A stretch of 64,000 bases of DNA from Lateolabrax maculatus (taxonomy: Eukaryota; Chordata; Actinopteri; Acropomatiformes; Lateolabracidae), in contig CM062205.1 in the NCBI GenBank assembly GCA_031216445.1, positions 17,135,001 through 17,199,000 on the forward strand. Direction: 5' to 3'. This document shows, piece by piece, positions 48,301 through 58,800 of this stretch. The notes beneath the pieces were generated by a model. It did not search any database and was not told the DNA's origin. It worked only from the letters and a program-made list of their open reading frames with translations. A program made the position numbers and the translations under genes. How positions within the stretch are numbered: position 1 is the stretch's first letter; the number at the start of each line of letters is the position of its first letter.

Positions 48301-51300
48301 ACATGTATCCCATCTCTCTCTGTAGGTTCAGGGTGTCCAGTCACTCCAGGGGCTCCAGTTGCCCCAGGGGCAGGGGCAGGCCCAGCAGCTGACCTTAGCC
48401 CCGGTCCAGACCCTCCCTCTGGCCCAGACAGGGCAGGTCAGCCTGCCGAACCTCCAGACAGTCACGGTGAACTCTGTAACACAAAGTGGAGTGCACTACA
48501 CGCAGGGGGAGGATGCAAACAGTCCAGCTGGTATGGGACACCTGCGCGTACTTGAACATCCACACACATCATTCGTCCTTTTCTATGAGCAAATCTTGAA
48601 TTTCTCATGTCAAATCAGTTAAAGAGATCCTAAATGTGCTTCTTCTTCCCTGCTTCAGGTGTCCAGATAAAGGAGGAGCCAGACTCCGAGGAGTGGCAGC
48701 TGAGTGGAGACTCCACCCTGAACCCCAGTGACCTGAACAACCTGCGCGTTCAGATGGGAGATGAGGATATGGAGACGCAGGGCGGGGAGGGCAAGAGGCT
48801 CCGCAGGGTAGCCTGCACCTGCCCCAACTGCAAAGAGTCAGGAGGAAGGTGGGCCTCTGCAAAAACACACACATTACACATACACAGAAGCAGATACCGG
48901 GAGGTGTAGGTGTGAAGCTCACCTTTGTTCATCAGAAGATATTACAAAAAATAAAAAAAATAACTTTATTTCGTGTCTAAAAATAAAAAAATTAATGATA
49001 TCCTAATACTTTATCAAATATCATAATTGCAATAATAACAAATGATATTACTGTTCTTTTTCAGCTCCAGCCAATTTGAATACAACCATACAGTCTGTTT
49101 TAGAGACACTTTTCAGTGATACGACTACAACAGCCAGATGTTGTTCCTTACAGTGGCTGCACTAAACTCTTGACGTCCCAGACTTTCAAATCAGCTTCTC
49201 TTTTATTGCTCCTTCATAGTTTTAGAACTTGTGTTTAGCCGGAAGTGCTCTCTTTCAACCAGTTTTATATTTCTGTATTTAAGTAGTTAAACTGGATTAA
49301 ATCTGGTTCATGTGGCATAAAAGATTTTCATGCAAATATTTTGGCTAATCTTTTATCAGCCTAGTGATGTAAGATTATTGTTATTTAGCATTTTTTTTGA
49401 ATTGTTGTGTCTTTTTCCGCCTTTGCACTCATCTCTTTGGTTGATTCTTGTGTTAAAACACAAGCGATCATCCACAGCGTTTGTGTTTTTCTGATCATTT
49501 GGCAATTTTCACCACACAGAGGTTCAGGCATGGGGAAGAAGAAGCAGCATATCTGCCACATCGCCGGCTGCGGGAAGGTTTACGGGAAGACGTCTCACCT
49601 CCGAGCTCACCTGCGCTGGCACAGCGGAGAGAGACCCTTCGTCTGCAACTGGATGTTCTGCGGGAAGAGGTTCACCAGGAGCGACGAGCTGCAAAGACAC
49701 AGGAGGACACACACAGGTGAGAATAATATAACACCGTTATATTATTTATTTCCAGTTGTTTTATTGTGTGAACATATAAAAATCAAGCCAACGAACACAG
49801 TTTTTATGTTTGGAGATAGTTTTTAGGGGTTAAACGAGTACCATGTATTCATGTTGGAAGAGTGACAACAAAAAACAAAGTTTGCAGATGTGGTGTTGCC
49901 GCTTTCTGTCCTTGATACAAACTTTAAAGGGACACATTTGTTTTTTTTTTGTTCCTGTTGTTAGACTAGGCACTAAAAACATAACCGATAGCAAAATACT
50001 TTCAAATCCCCCAGCAGATGTTTGTCTCCAGCTGTCCACGGGACGTGATTTCCTGGATTATGTTGGTCATTTATCAAGTAAAACAAATCATACGTGTTAT
50101 ATTTATTTCATTATATTTTCTGTATCTTAAAGTCTTTAGAAGTTTTGTGTTCATCTGGCTGCAAGACAGATGTCCCTACAGGGACCGAAATGTAATACTT
50201 TGGGGTTTTTAGTTGTTCCTCGGATTTAATAAGCAATTCTAAGATATTGTTTTTGGCTCAGATCATCTCGGAGTGGCTCAAAGTAAATGATTTTCAGTTA
50301 GATTTCAGTCTTTTATGAAGAAACACTAACAGACTGTCTCCACTAAAATGTGCTCTGGGTCTTATTTCCTCAGACAATCCTAGCCACCTTGTTATCACTA
50401 TACATAGTGTTTGTTTGTTAATTACTGTAGAAAGGAGCGATGGAAGAATGACCTGTGAAAACCTGAATCATTGTGTCATGAATTAACAGGCATATTGATC
50501 AGTGTTCCCAAACCTTGGTGCTTTTGTTGTGTTGAGTTCAATCTAGAAAATAAGAAGGGGGTAAAGTGCTTATGTTTTATAATATGTGTATTATATATTA
50601 TAATCTGTTTTTCAGTTTATTGCTGAATCTTTCATTATTTTTTGTCAGGACGTTGTTAGTGTTGGACACATGCCGGCATGTTCAGACGTTGACAAGGGCC
50701 GGTTCATCCAAAAAAAACAAAAAAAAAAAACGTTTTCTCACCCACGCGTAGTATTTCCTTACTGCTGTGGACAGTTTTAAGTTTTAAGACTGTTTGTTCG
50801 GTAAACTAGTTCCAATGAAAACTGTTGACATTGTGTTCTGTGGATTGGTGAATATTCAGAGTAACCAGGTCAATGTTTCTACAAGACAATAGTTTGAGCC
50901 CCACAACTGAAATTTCATCTTCCTCCTCTGTGTTTGGCCGGATGCAGTAATCTCAGAGACCATTGTCTCAGGATGAACACTCCACAAAATCTCCATTGTT
51001 AGATACTAGATGCAAGTCAGAAAATGTTTTTTGTAATTTGGGTGAAAAGACCCTTTTAATGCTCTCTGACAAAAGATTTTTGAGGCAGAAATTAAAAGTT
51101 GAAAAAAATCTAATAATATATTGGACAGTGTTCTTTCTTTTTTTCACATAAACCCATAAAATAAATACATTTTTTTCATAAAGATCCCAAATATTTTTTT
51201 TAATAATTGTAATTAAGAGATGTGGGTTCTTTACAGTTAATCCGTGTTTACATATATGGTGGCGGTGCTGTTTACCTATGAATTTTACTTCAAGAAGGTC

Positions 51301-51728
51301 AGAGGACTGAAGCCTTGTAAAGGATTTTATTGTTACCTGTATTTATTGTTACACCGATGTCCTGGAATGAAACTTTAAATTCTTGCTTTAGCCCATATAT
51401 CAGTTAGTATTAAACGGTGTGAAGGTTTCATTTGCTCCCGCACACTGTCTGATGTTTCTGTTTCGTTGATCCCACAGGAGAGAAGAAGTTTGTGTGCACT
51501 GAGTGCTCCAAGAGGTTCATGCGGAGCGACCACCTGGCCAAGCACATAAAGACTCACCAGAATAAAAAGGGCGGGGTTCCCAACACGTCTTCGCCCACCA
51601 CCGACGCCGTCATCACAGCCGACGGAACCACGCTCATCCTCCAGACCGCTACCGCCCACGACCTCGTAGCCAATCAGGAGATCCCTTTACAGCTGGTCAC
51701 GGTGGCGCCCGGTGAGGTCATGGAATGA
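45365..51728 (+). CDS. sp3: Sp3-like zinc-finger transcription factor
   Basis: Nuclear factor that binds GC/GT boxes and activates or represses many housekeeping promoters. Exons 2-5 encode Gln/Ser/Thr-rich activation regions; exon 6 has IKEEPDSEEW, matching the SUMO-acceptor motif in the inhibitory region of Sp3, and the buttonhead-type RRVACTCPNC; exons 7-8 encode three C2H2 fingers with KTSHLRA, RSDELQR and RSDHLAK recognition helices. EKKFVCTECSKRFMRSDHLA resembles Sp3 more than Sp1 or Sp4, and adjacency to ola1 supports this. Coding exons: 45365-45433, 46033-46263, 46370-46948, 47976-48188, 48326-48530, 48659-48848, 49520-49716, 51478-51728; 644 aa. Alternative promoters or upstream starts are possible. 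Apart from the hAT-like element in intron 3, the introns hold nothing recognised. Confidence 0.9.
47014..47524. mobile_element. Non-autonomous hAT-like element in sp3 intron 3
   Basis: It starts CAGTGGTTCTCAGCCTG, the classic hAT-type terminus, and ends with a degenerate counterpart (gaaatgactg). The 8-bp flanks CTTTAAGG (47006-47013) and CTTTAGGG (47525-47532) differ at one base, consistent with the 8-bp target duplication of hAT transposons. No transposase frame remains in 511 bp. Confidence 0.6.
49520..51568 (+). other. sp3: Three C2H2 zinc fingers of sp3
   Basis: Finger 1 (CHIAGCGKVYGKTSHLRAHL) and finger 2 (CNWMFCGKRFTRSDELQRH) are in exon 7; finger 3 (CTECSKRFMRSDHLAKHIK) is in exon 8. 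The 1761-bp intron interrupts the conserved HTGEKK linker codon between fingers 2 and 3, as in vertebrate Sp genes. All zinc ligands are present. Confidence 0.95.
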
Positions 51729-51987
51729 GGGGGTGAGGTGGCTTTTTGAGAACTGGCCTATCACAGGGACCTCTTGGGCTTTTCTCTTTCCCTCTTTACC
51801 TTTTTTTTTTTTTGTTTGTTTTTTACATATGAATATATACGTAAATATATATGACAAATATATATATTTTAAGTAAGAGTTATCATGACTTTATGTTGGT
51901 TTTTTGCAGTCTTTTTATAGGCGGGCAAGAAATAACATTAATGTGGTCGCTATGTACACGCGTAAACACACTCATTCACTCACTCAT

Positions 51988-52023
<36 letters not shown>

Positions 52024-53450
52024 GAAAACATGTATTAACACTCAACACGCGACATGAATACTCAACACAATGAAATGCCTTATTTTGTATCATACTCTTG
52101 TATAAAATGCTGGAGGTGCATGTGTTTTTTAAGCTTTGCAGATGATGTAACTGTAACAGAGATAAATGTGTTTGTGAAATGGAGATGATGATGAGGAGTT
52201 TCTAAAAGAGAGAAAAGGAAGTAGGGGACCTCCCTGGAGTGATTGAATATTTGTCTCTGCAGAGTTCTGACAAAGGTGAGCGGTTTGTTTGAAGCGGCGC
52301 CGCATCCACGCTGAACTGTTGCACGGCTGCCGCCACGAACGCGTTTTTTTTTTTAAAGAAGAAGCTCAACATTTTTGGAAGTTTGCTTTCTCGCTCAGGG
52401 TTGAGAAGACCGATTCAGCTCCGCCGACATGTGCGTTGCATCAATCTTCTCATCCAACCCTTTTGCAAGAACGCAAACGAGCGCATTTCCCGAAATGTCA
52501 AACTTTTCCTTTATTAAACCCCGAAGCAGCTGTCGCCCAATCACTGACAGCCAGCAGGACGCTGACGTCATGCTGCGCTGCTTCGAGCAGAGCGGGAGGT
52601 TCAGCTGGGGGTCAGAGTAGGACGACAGTGCCACTGTTGACTGATCTGAAGTTGTTGTTTTCCGCCTCGAGGGGGGGGGAGAAATAGATGCAAGCCGCTC
52701 CGAAAAAGGGCAACTTCTTCCAGCATCTGGTCAGTCTGAACAGAATGTCTCATCTGTCCTCACGAGCACACCGTCCGCTGTGCTTGTCCACGTCAAAACA
52801 CGTCTTTGTTTTCCTTCTTTTTGCATATTTTCTTTGTAAATGCACATTGTATTTCAGCTCTCCGCGTCTCTTTGCCGATCCGGGTGTCGTGTGAATCGAA
52901 AGCCACGTGATGGTGATCATAGATTTTAAAGTGTAGAGTGGTTACCTCTGAATTCCTGCAGGGCTCTTCATTGTCAGCTGCACGTGGCTACAGGAGGAGA
53001 ACATTCACCAATGTTGCCATGTGAAGAAAACCGAGAAACGGATGCAACAAATCAGCAAGCCCTCGAGGGTGTTTTTGTCATCGAACATTCCAGTTGGACA
53101 CCAGATGATGTGGGGTTAGTTTTGCAATAACTGCTCTGTTGGTAATTCTGGCCAGATGTAACTCAAGTCAAAAGGAAAACAATCATGCCATTGTTGCTTT
53201 TTTTTGTTTTTTTTTAATTAATGTAATCCCTTCCTCCGTTTGTCCTCATGTTTGTAGCATTCATTTACGTGTATATTATCTTATTTTCACATTGTTCATA
53301 GAAGCCATTACTTAGTTATCTGAATTTGTTGTATCAAAACCTTATTTTAAGTGATTTTTTTTTTTTTTTTAAAGAATTGGTGTAAAAATTGAATGTTACC
53401 TTTTGTAAAACCTTTTTTCAAATGGATCACAATAAAAGTCTGAAACCTTC
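51729..53450 (+). other. sp3: sp3 3' UTR with poly(A) signal
   Basis: Includes an AT-rich segment, a CA microsatellite and, unusually, a CpG-rich block (about 52280-52900) with a full CRE TGACGTCA at 52563-52570. A likely poly(A) signal AATAAA lies at 53431-53436. Open frames in this block do not match any protein I recognise. Confidence 0.6.
51991..52022. repeat. (CA)n microsatellite in sp3 3' UTR
   Basis: About 16 CA units. Confidence 0.95.
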
Positions 53451-53508
53451 TAGTAACAGGTTTTGTCGAGGGCAGCTGAACAAGAATTTTTTGGGCATTT
53501 TGCATTTG

Positions 53509-53670
53509 GAATTTTATTTTACTTTAATTCTGACTTGGGAGTTGTGAGATGACAGGAAACACAGGGAGAGCAGGATGGGGCGGATGCAGTACAACAAACA
53601 CCCACAGCCAGGATTAAACCGCAATATGGTATGCATATTCTTAACCACTAGACCAACAGGACGCCGCTGG
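53509..53670 (-). mobile_element. tRNA-derived SINE, minus strand
   Basis: On the minus strand it reads TGGTCTAGTGGTTAAGA (A-box region), GGTTTAATCC (B-box-like), then a GCATCC/CT-rich body, TTTCCTGTCATCTC and an AATTAAAGTAAAATAAAA tail. It appears to be related to the SINE at 33283 and sits just beyond the sp3 poly(A) signal, between the convergent genes. Confidence 0.65.
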
Positions 53671-54265
53671 TATCCAGATTTAAAATTTGGGATAAACAAG
53701 CTCAGCAATATCAAATCGGTACTCTATCGACAGATCCTGAGTTTAGTTATCAGAAACTGTATTGGGGGAGAAAATGTCAGAGTGGTGCATTCCTGGAGGT
53801 GACTTTTCTCTCCAGTGTTAGCAGGATGACTTTTACTGGTAGATGTGTTGTATGTACAGTGGTTCCCGACCTTTTCTTTCATACACAGTATCCCTGCAGC
53901 CCTGTCACATGAACTCATGTTGTCTAAAACTGTTAATTATGTAAACGTGTACATTGTTACAATATTTGTTTTTCTTCCAGATACTGAGCTGTCATTGTTT
54001 AGGTCAGTTTGGTAAGTTTACATTTGTTGTACCACTTGCAAAAGTGGGACCCTTCAACCATTTACTTAAATATTTATCAATTACTTTTGTCTATTTCAAC
54101 CTTTCATTCATTACTTTTAGCTGTTTTCCATTACTTCAGCTCACAGTTTCAACAGTTTCATCACTTCTAGCTTTTAACTTTTCTGCTACTGTAGTTGTAA
54201 CTTTTAACTAGTGCACTTTCAACTGTAACACGTGAAGTCCAAGTGTTACATCTGACACCAAACAA

Positions 54266-54380
54266 AATAAATATAGATATATAAATATTTATAGATATAT
54301 ATCTATAAATATAGATATATAAATATTTATAGATATATATCTATAGATATTTATATATCTATATATAGATATATAAAAAA
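54266..54380. repeat. AT-rich tandem palindrome
   Basis: Units built from ATAGATATATAAATATTTAT and ATAGATATATATCTAT repeat about twice head to tail and are themselves self-complementary, so the whole tract can extrude as a cruciform. Confidence 0.85.
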
Positions 54381-54569
54381 ATATAAAAAGACAATATTTT
54401 ATTGCGCCTCTCCACATTTTTACCATAGACCCTCTGGCACTGCAGAAATGCACCTTGGGGTGAGTAAGCCAGCCTGGTTGGACACCAGTAGAGCACATAT
54501 ATACACATTAGGTAATTAAATATCTTAGGCCAAATGCTAAAAACATACAGGAAACGGTGAGAATACACT

Positions 54570-55881
54570 GGACCACTTCTTTATTGGGGATTTTTATTAA
54601 ACAAAAATATCTGACAGCCAAAACAGGATCATGACAAATTCATGGATGTTCGCAAGAAACAGAAAATCTAATATTTTACAGCTCAACTCTGTCATGGCTG
54701 CTCTTCCCTTGAGTACCACAAACTCCCTCCTCTCGTCTGATCGTACTTTTTGCTGCAACCCGCACAAGCTTTGAACATCTTTCCCTGAGAGTCACGGTGA
54801 CGTTAATATTCCACAAGAAACTGGGGATTCAATCAAGCCTGCTGATTTTGTTCTTAATTTTTATGTCAAATACCAGATGATGACTGTAAAGATTATTAAC
54901 AGCATTACCACTCACTTCTAAATTCCATACATAGTCCCTTAAAGTGTTGTTAAGTTTACAGTAAACATCTCCTTCAGCTTGAGGTGATAATGTATACTGT
55001 ATATGTTGACGTAATTAATTGTCCAGACTTATTTAGCATTTTCTAAATATCTCAGGCTGAGCAAAAACATATTGTTTTACAAAATTCTGCTGCCCAAATA
55101 AAAAAACTTGAGTTATCAAAGTTTTTGTTTTAAAGATTTAAGAGTTTAATCTGATGTAACAACAGAAGATCATAGTTGACTGCATTGAACATCAGTTTGA
55201 TTATTTTCAGTGATTTTGCATTAATTTGCCATATTTATTATAAAACCTTTTTAATGTCACAATATTAATTTCAAACATATTGCCCAGCCCGAGTCTTCAG
55301 GTCTGAAATCAAATTTATCCATGATTTTCCAGACCGTAATAGGAACTCTGTAAAATACAAGTATAAACCTATCTACCTGCATCCTTAACAATTTAGAGGG
55401 AGGCAGCTTTAAAACTGTTTTATTCATGTGAGTGAGCAGAAATTCCTCCCAACACCAAATGTTTGATTTCTCAAAGATCAAAACCAAAGTTAACCAGCAG
55501 TGAGATTTCCTGGAGTCTTCCTCTCTTTGTGCTTCAACCACAGTCTGAACCAGAATCCAAATCAGTGCAAACTTACAGACTGATATATTACAGGGGAAAG
55601 ATAACTGTACTAAAAAAAAAAAAAATTATTATCATGATTTGTTTCATAAAATACATTCTCACCACTCGCACACACACGTACAGAAAAAACCTCTTAACCC
55701 TGACCACTTTAACTCCCCTTCACACGATATAAAAGAACAAAAACGAAACCGTTTCGACCATTGAGCTCTGGTTTGTGGTCAGTCTGCCAGCAGTCCTCTA
55801 GGCAGGAGAGGAGCCTCTTCATGAAGCAGACTCTTTAAACAGAGTCCAGTTCACCGCTTCATCACAGCCGCTACAGGATCC
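54570..55881 (-). other. uggt1: uggt1 3' UTR (inferred) on the minus strand
   Basis: Sequence downstream of the uggt1 stop. Minus-strand AATAAA candidates (TTTATT on plus) occur near 55418, 55234, 54589 and 54572; the exact 3' end is unknown. No other gene is seen here. Confidence 0.4.
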
Positions 55882-58800
55882 TCACAACTCTATGTGGGCA
55901 TCTGACGGAGACAGAGGAAGAGAGAAAATGTGTGTGTTGTTTCTTTTGAAGCCCATACTTCAGATGCAGGTGTCTGTCTGTTGCGAGTGTTCGGTACCTG
56001 TGCCTTGCTGCTTTGTTGTGTGGTCCACTTTCTCCTGGACTCTGGTCTGCAGGCGTTTAATCTCCTGGTCGTAATCGCTCCACTCGGCCACGATCCTCAC
56101 CGCAGCCTGCAGCTTGGGCTCCTTGGTCATGGGGTTGTTACACTGAGATCAGGAAAAATGAGAGGGAACAAACAAAATCATCAACTGTGATGTTCACAGG
56201 CGGTTCAGGGAGAAATAATCACTGTGTTTCTTCTCAAAACCAAATTATTACTTCGTGTGGTAATCACTCGGCAGGTGACAAGAACAGGCTGCATCTTGTA
56301 AAGTGGACGGTGTGATCATTAACTGCCTGATCCGTCTCACATTTTCTACAAGGGGAACAATTTCAAAGGCTGGAGTCATTTTTGAGTTTGAGCTGCTCCC
56401 CTCTGGGCGACGGCGATGTTTTAACCACTGATGATCGTGACAGGGTGTACTCCAGGTTTTATGTTGTGCCGTCCCTTGATTTACATTGTGTTATGTGAGC
56501 ATGAGTGGTGGGTTTTAGTATTTGTTTTACATGTTTTTAAAATATTTTTTTTTTAAGTTGACAGATTTGTAACTGTGGCAGTGATTTGGACATTTTTAAC
56601 TCACAAATTCTGTGAGTGAACACAAGAAAAACACCAAAATGACAAGGGAGTTCAGCTTTCTCTGGACAGAGATTTCACTTTTTGCTTTTAATTCACTCTA
56701 AAGTGGTGATTTATTTCTTCCTGCGTGGATAAAGCAGAGTTTTCTTGTGTGAACATGGCAGAGTTATAGGGGGCTCAGTTAAGGAGTGGAAATATTCACA
56801 CAGCCCGGCTGTTTGTTTTCTTTTAGATTATCTTCAATCGTCTTACTGTACTGCTCCCAGTTGTTTGATTTTTTTACACAGATTTTAACACATTTCAGAG
56901 TATCAAACACTGTTTACCCAAATCTCAACCACTTAAAAACTTATGGAATTATTTATCATTTTACAGTTTGTTGTTTTGAGATTTGAATCACTTAATTTAT
57001 CCAAAAAGAAACTCAATCAGATACTCAGTACTTTATACTATACTCTGCCCTCTAGTGGCTGTTAGGAGGCACGGCATGCTTTAGAAAAAAGAAAACCCCA
57101 TCACTCCTCTCTGCAGCACTGCTACAGGTCTATGACACTGTGTCTTCGGTTATTTTTGGAGCATTTTGTCCTGACTCTATCCCTGACGTCTGCACACAGA
57201 CAAACTGTTGTTACCAGGTCTATTGTCTTGGCGCTCTTCTTGGAGCTGTCGTCACACCAAGTTTCACACCACAGCCACTCCTGAGGCAGAGACTTGATGG
57301 GCACCTGGTGGATCATGTTGTTGGGCAGATCCTGGGGGGAAAAAAAAAAACGACAGACAGTGAGGCAGGGACGGGAACTCTTACAGATATTTTTCAAACA
57401 GAACTTAATGGGAACAGCTGTCACGGTTATCTTTTCGTTTAAATCAAACCAGGACACAGTATGTCAAAGTTTTGGGTTCATTTAAGTCAGAGTTGTTTTT
57501 TTCTAAATGTTAAAATCATGATATAAAGGTTGATCTATAATGTGCAGACAAGTACGGCTACACTAACACGGCTCTTTCTGCAGTGTCACAAAGTTGTGTG
57601 GTAATGCAATTACAATACGAGACCGTTTTAAAAGCTCTCCTTGTTCAAGGACATTAAAGAGTCTGAGATGTGAAAGAGGCTGCTGAGCAGCATTGCATTC
57701 ACAATATGTTATATGACATAAAATCACAAGCAGAAGAGAAAACAAAAAGATAACAGTGACATTTTGAAAAGGATCAGATGAATGTAGTCGTTTCTCACGT
57801 TAAACAAGGCGGCTGTTAAATAAACAACTCTAACATCTCAGATTACAGAGCTTCCTTGAACAACAGGGAGAGTTTTCACCAGAGCCTTCACGCAACCACG
57901 CAAAAAACATTAAAGGCAACAAAATGTTATAGAAATGTTTCTGTGATAGTTTTAAGATTTTCACAAGGCACTGACATGAATGAAGCTACTGGACACTGGA
58001 ACTAAATTAATCTAAAAACATGCTCTGGCAAATGGTTGGCAGTAATGTAAGCTGTATTACATAAATAATGGACTACACCTTGCAAAAGTCTTAGTCTTTA
58101 GAATCAGATCCCAAATGCACATTTAAATGACAAATGTGGACAGACAATGAAAAGACAGACAGTCACGGACCTGGTCGAGGTTTGAAAGGCTGTTGGGGTC
58201 TTGGCTGAGCCCCTGGTACTGTCCTCTGAGTCGATCTCCTGCCGCTATTTTCCTGAACTTCTTCAGGTCGACTACATACAGGGCACTGCCGGGGATAAAG
58301 TACGATAACACAAAAAAAATATGCATGAAAGTATGAAAAACGTATTGACAAAGAGAGTAAGAGTGCGTCTGTGAGAAGAGAAGTGTACCTGATGTGGTAT
58401 TTGCGTCCGGCGAGGTGACTCGCCCAGTAGCCGGACTTCCAGAAGCGGTAGCCGTCCATCTCCCTCCGGCTCTCGCAGAACGGAGTGTAACCGTACGGCG
58501 CTCCCTCCAGGTCGAAGTCCCGCAGCTCCTTCAGGTCTGTTCGTACAATCTAAACGAGAGGAGAATGGAGAGTTAACAATACAGATCGATCACTTTAGAG
58601 TGGTAACGCTCGTTTTCATTAACAAATCATCTGTTATTTTCTTGATTAATCCTTGAGCCCGAGCTGAAGTCTTGAAAGAGTGCTTTAGTCCAACAGTCCA
58701 AAACCAAAATAAATATTAATTTTACTATCATAGAACATTAACAAAACCAGCAATATTCACATTTGAGAAGTCGGTACCAGTGAAGTTTTGGAATTTTTGC

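Noticed and set aside
52289..52687. 132-codon plus-strand frame downstream of sp3
   Set aside because: Lies in the sp3 3' UTR, with no domain and no splice context; better seen as a CpG-rich non-coding block.
54266..54380. Possible CRISPR-like repeat array
   Set aside because: The repeats are AT palindromes with no unique spacers, in a vertebrate genome.
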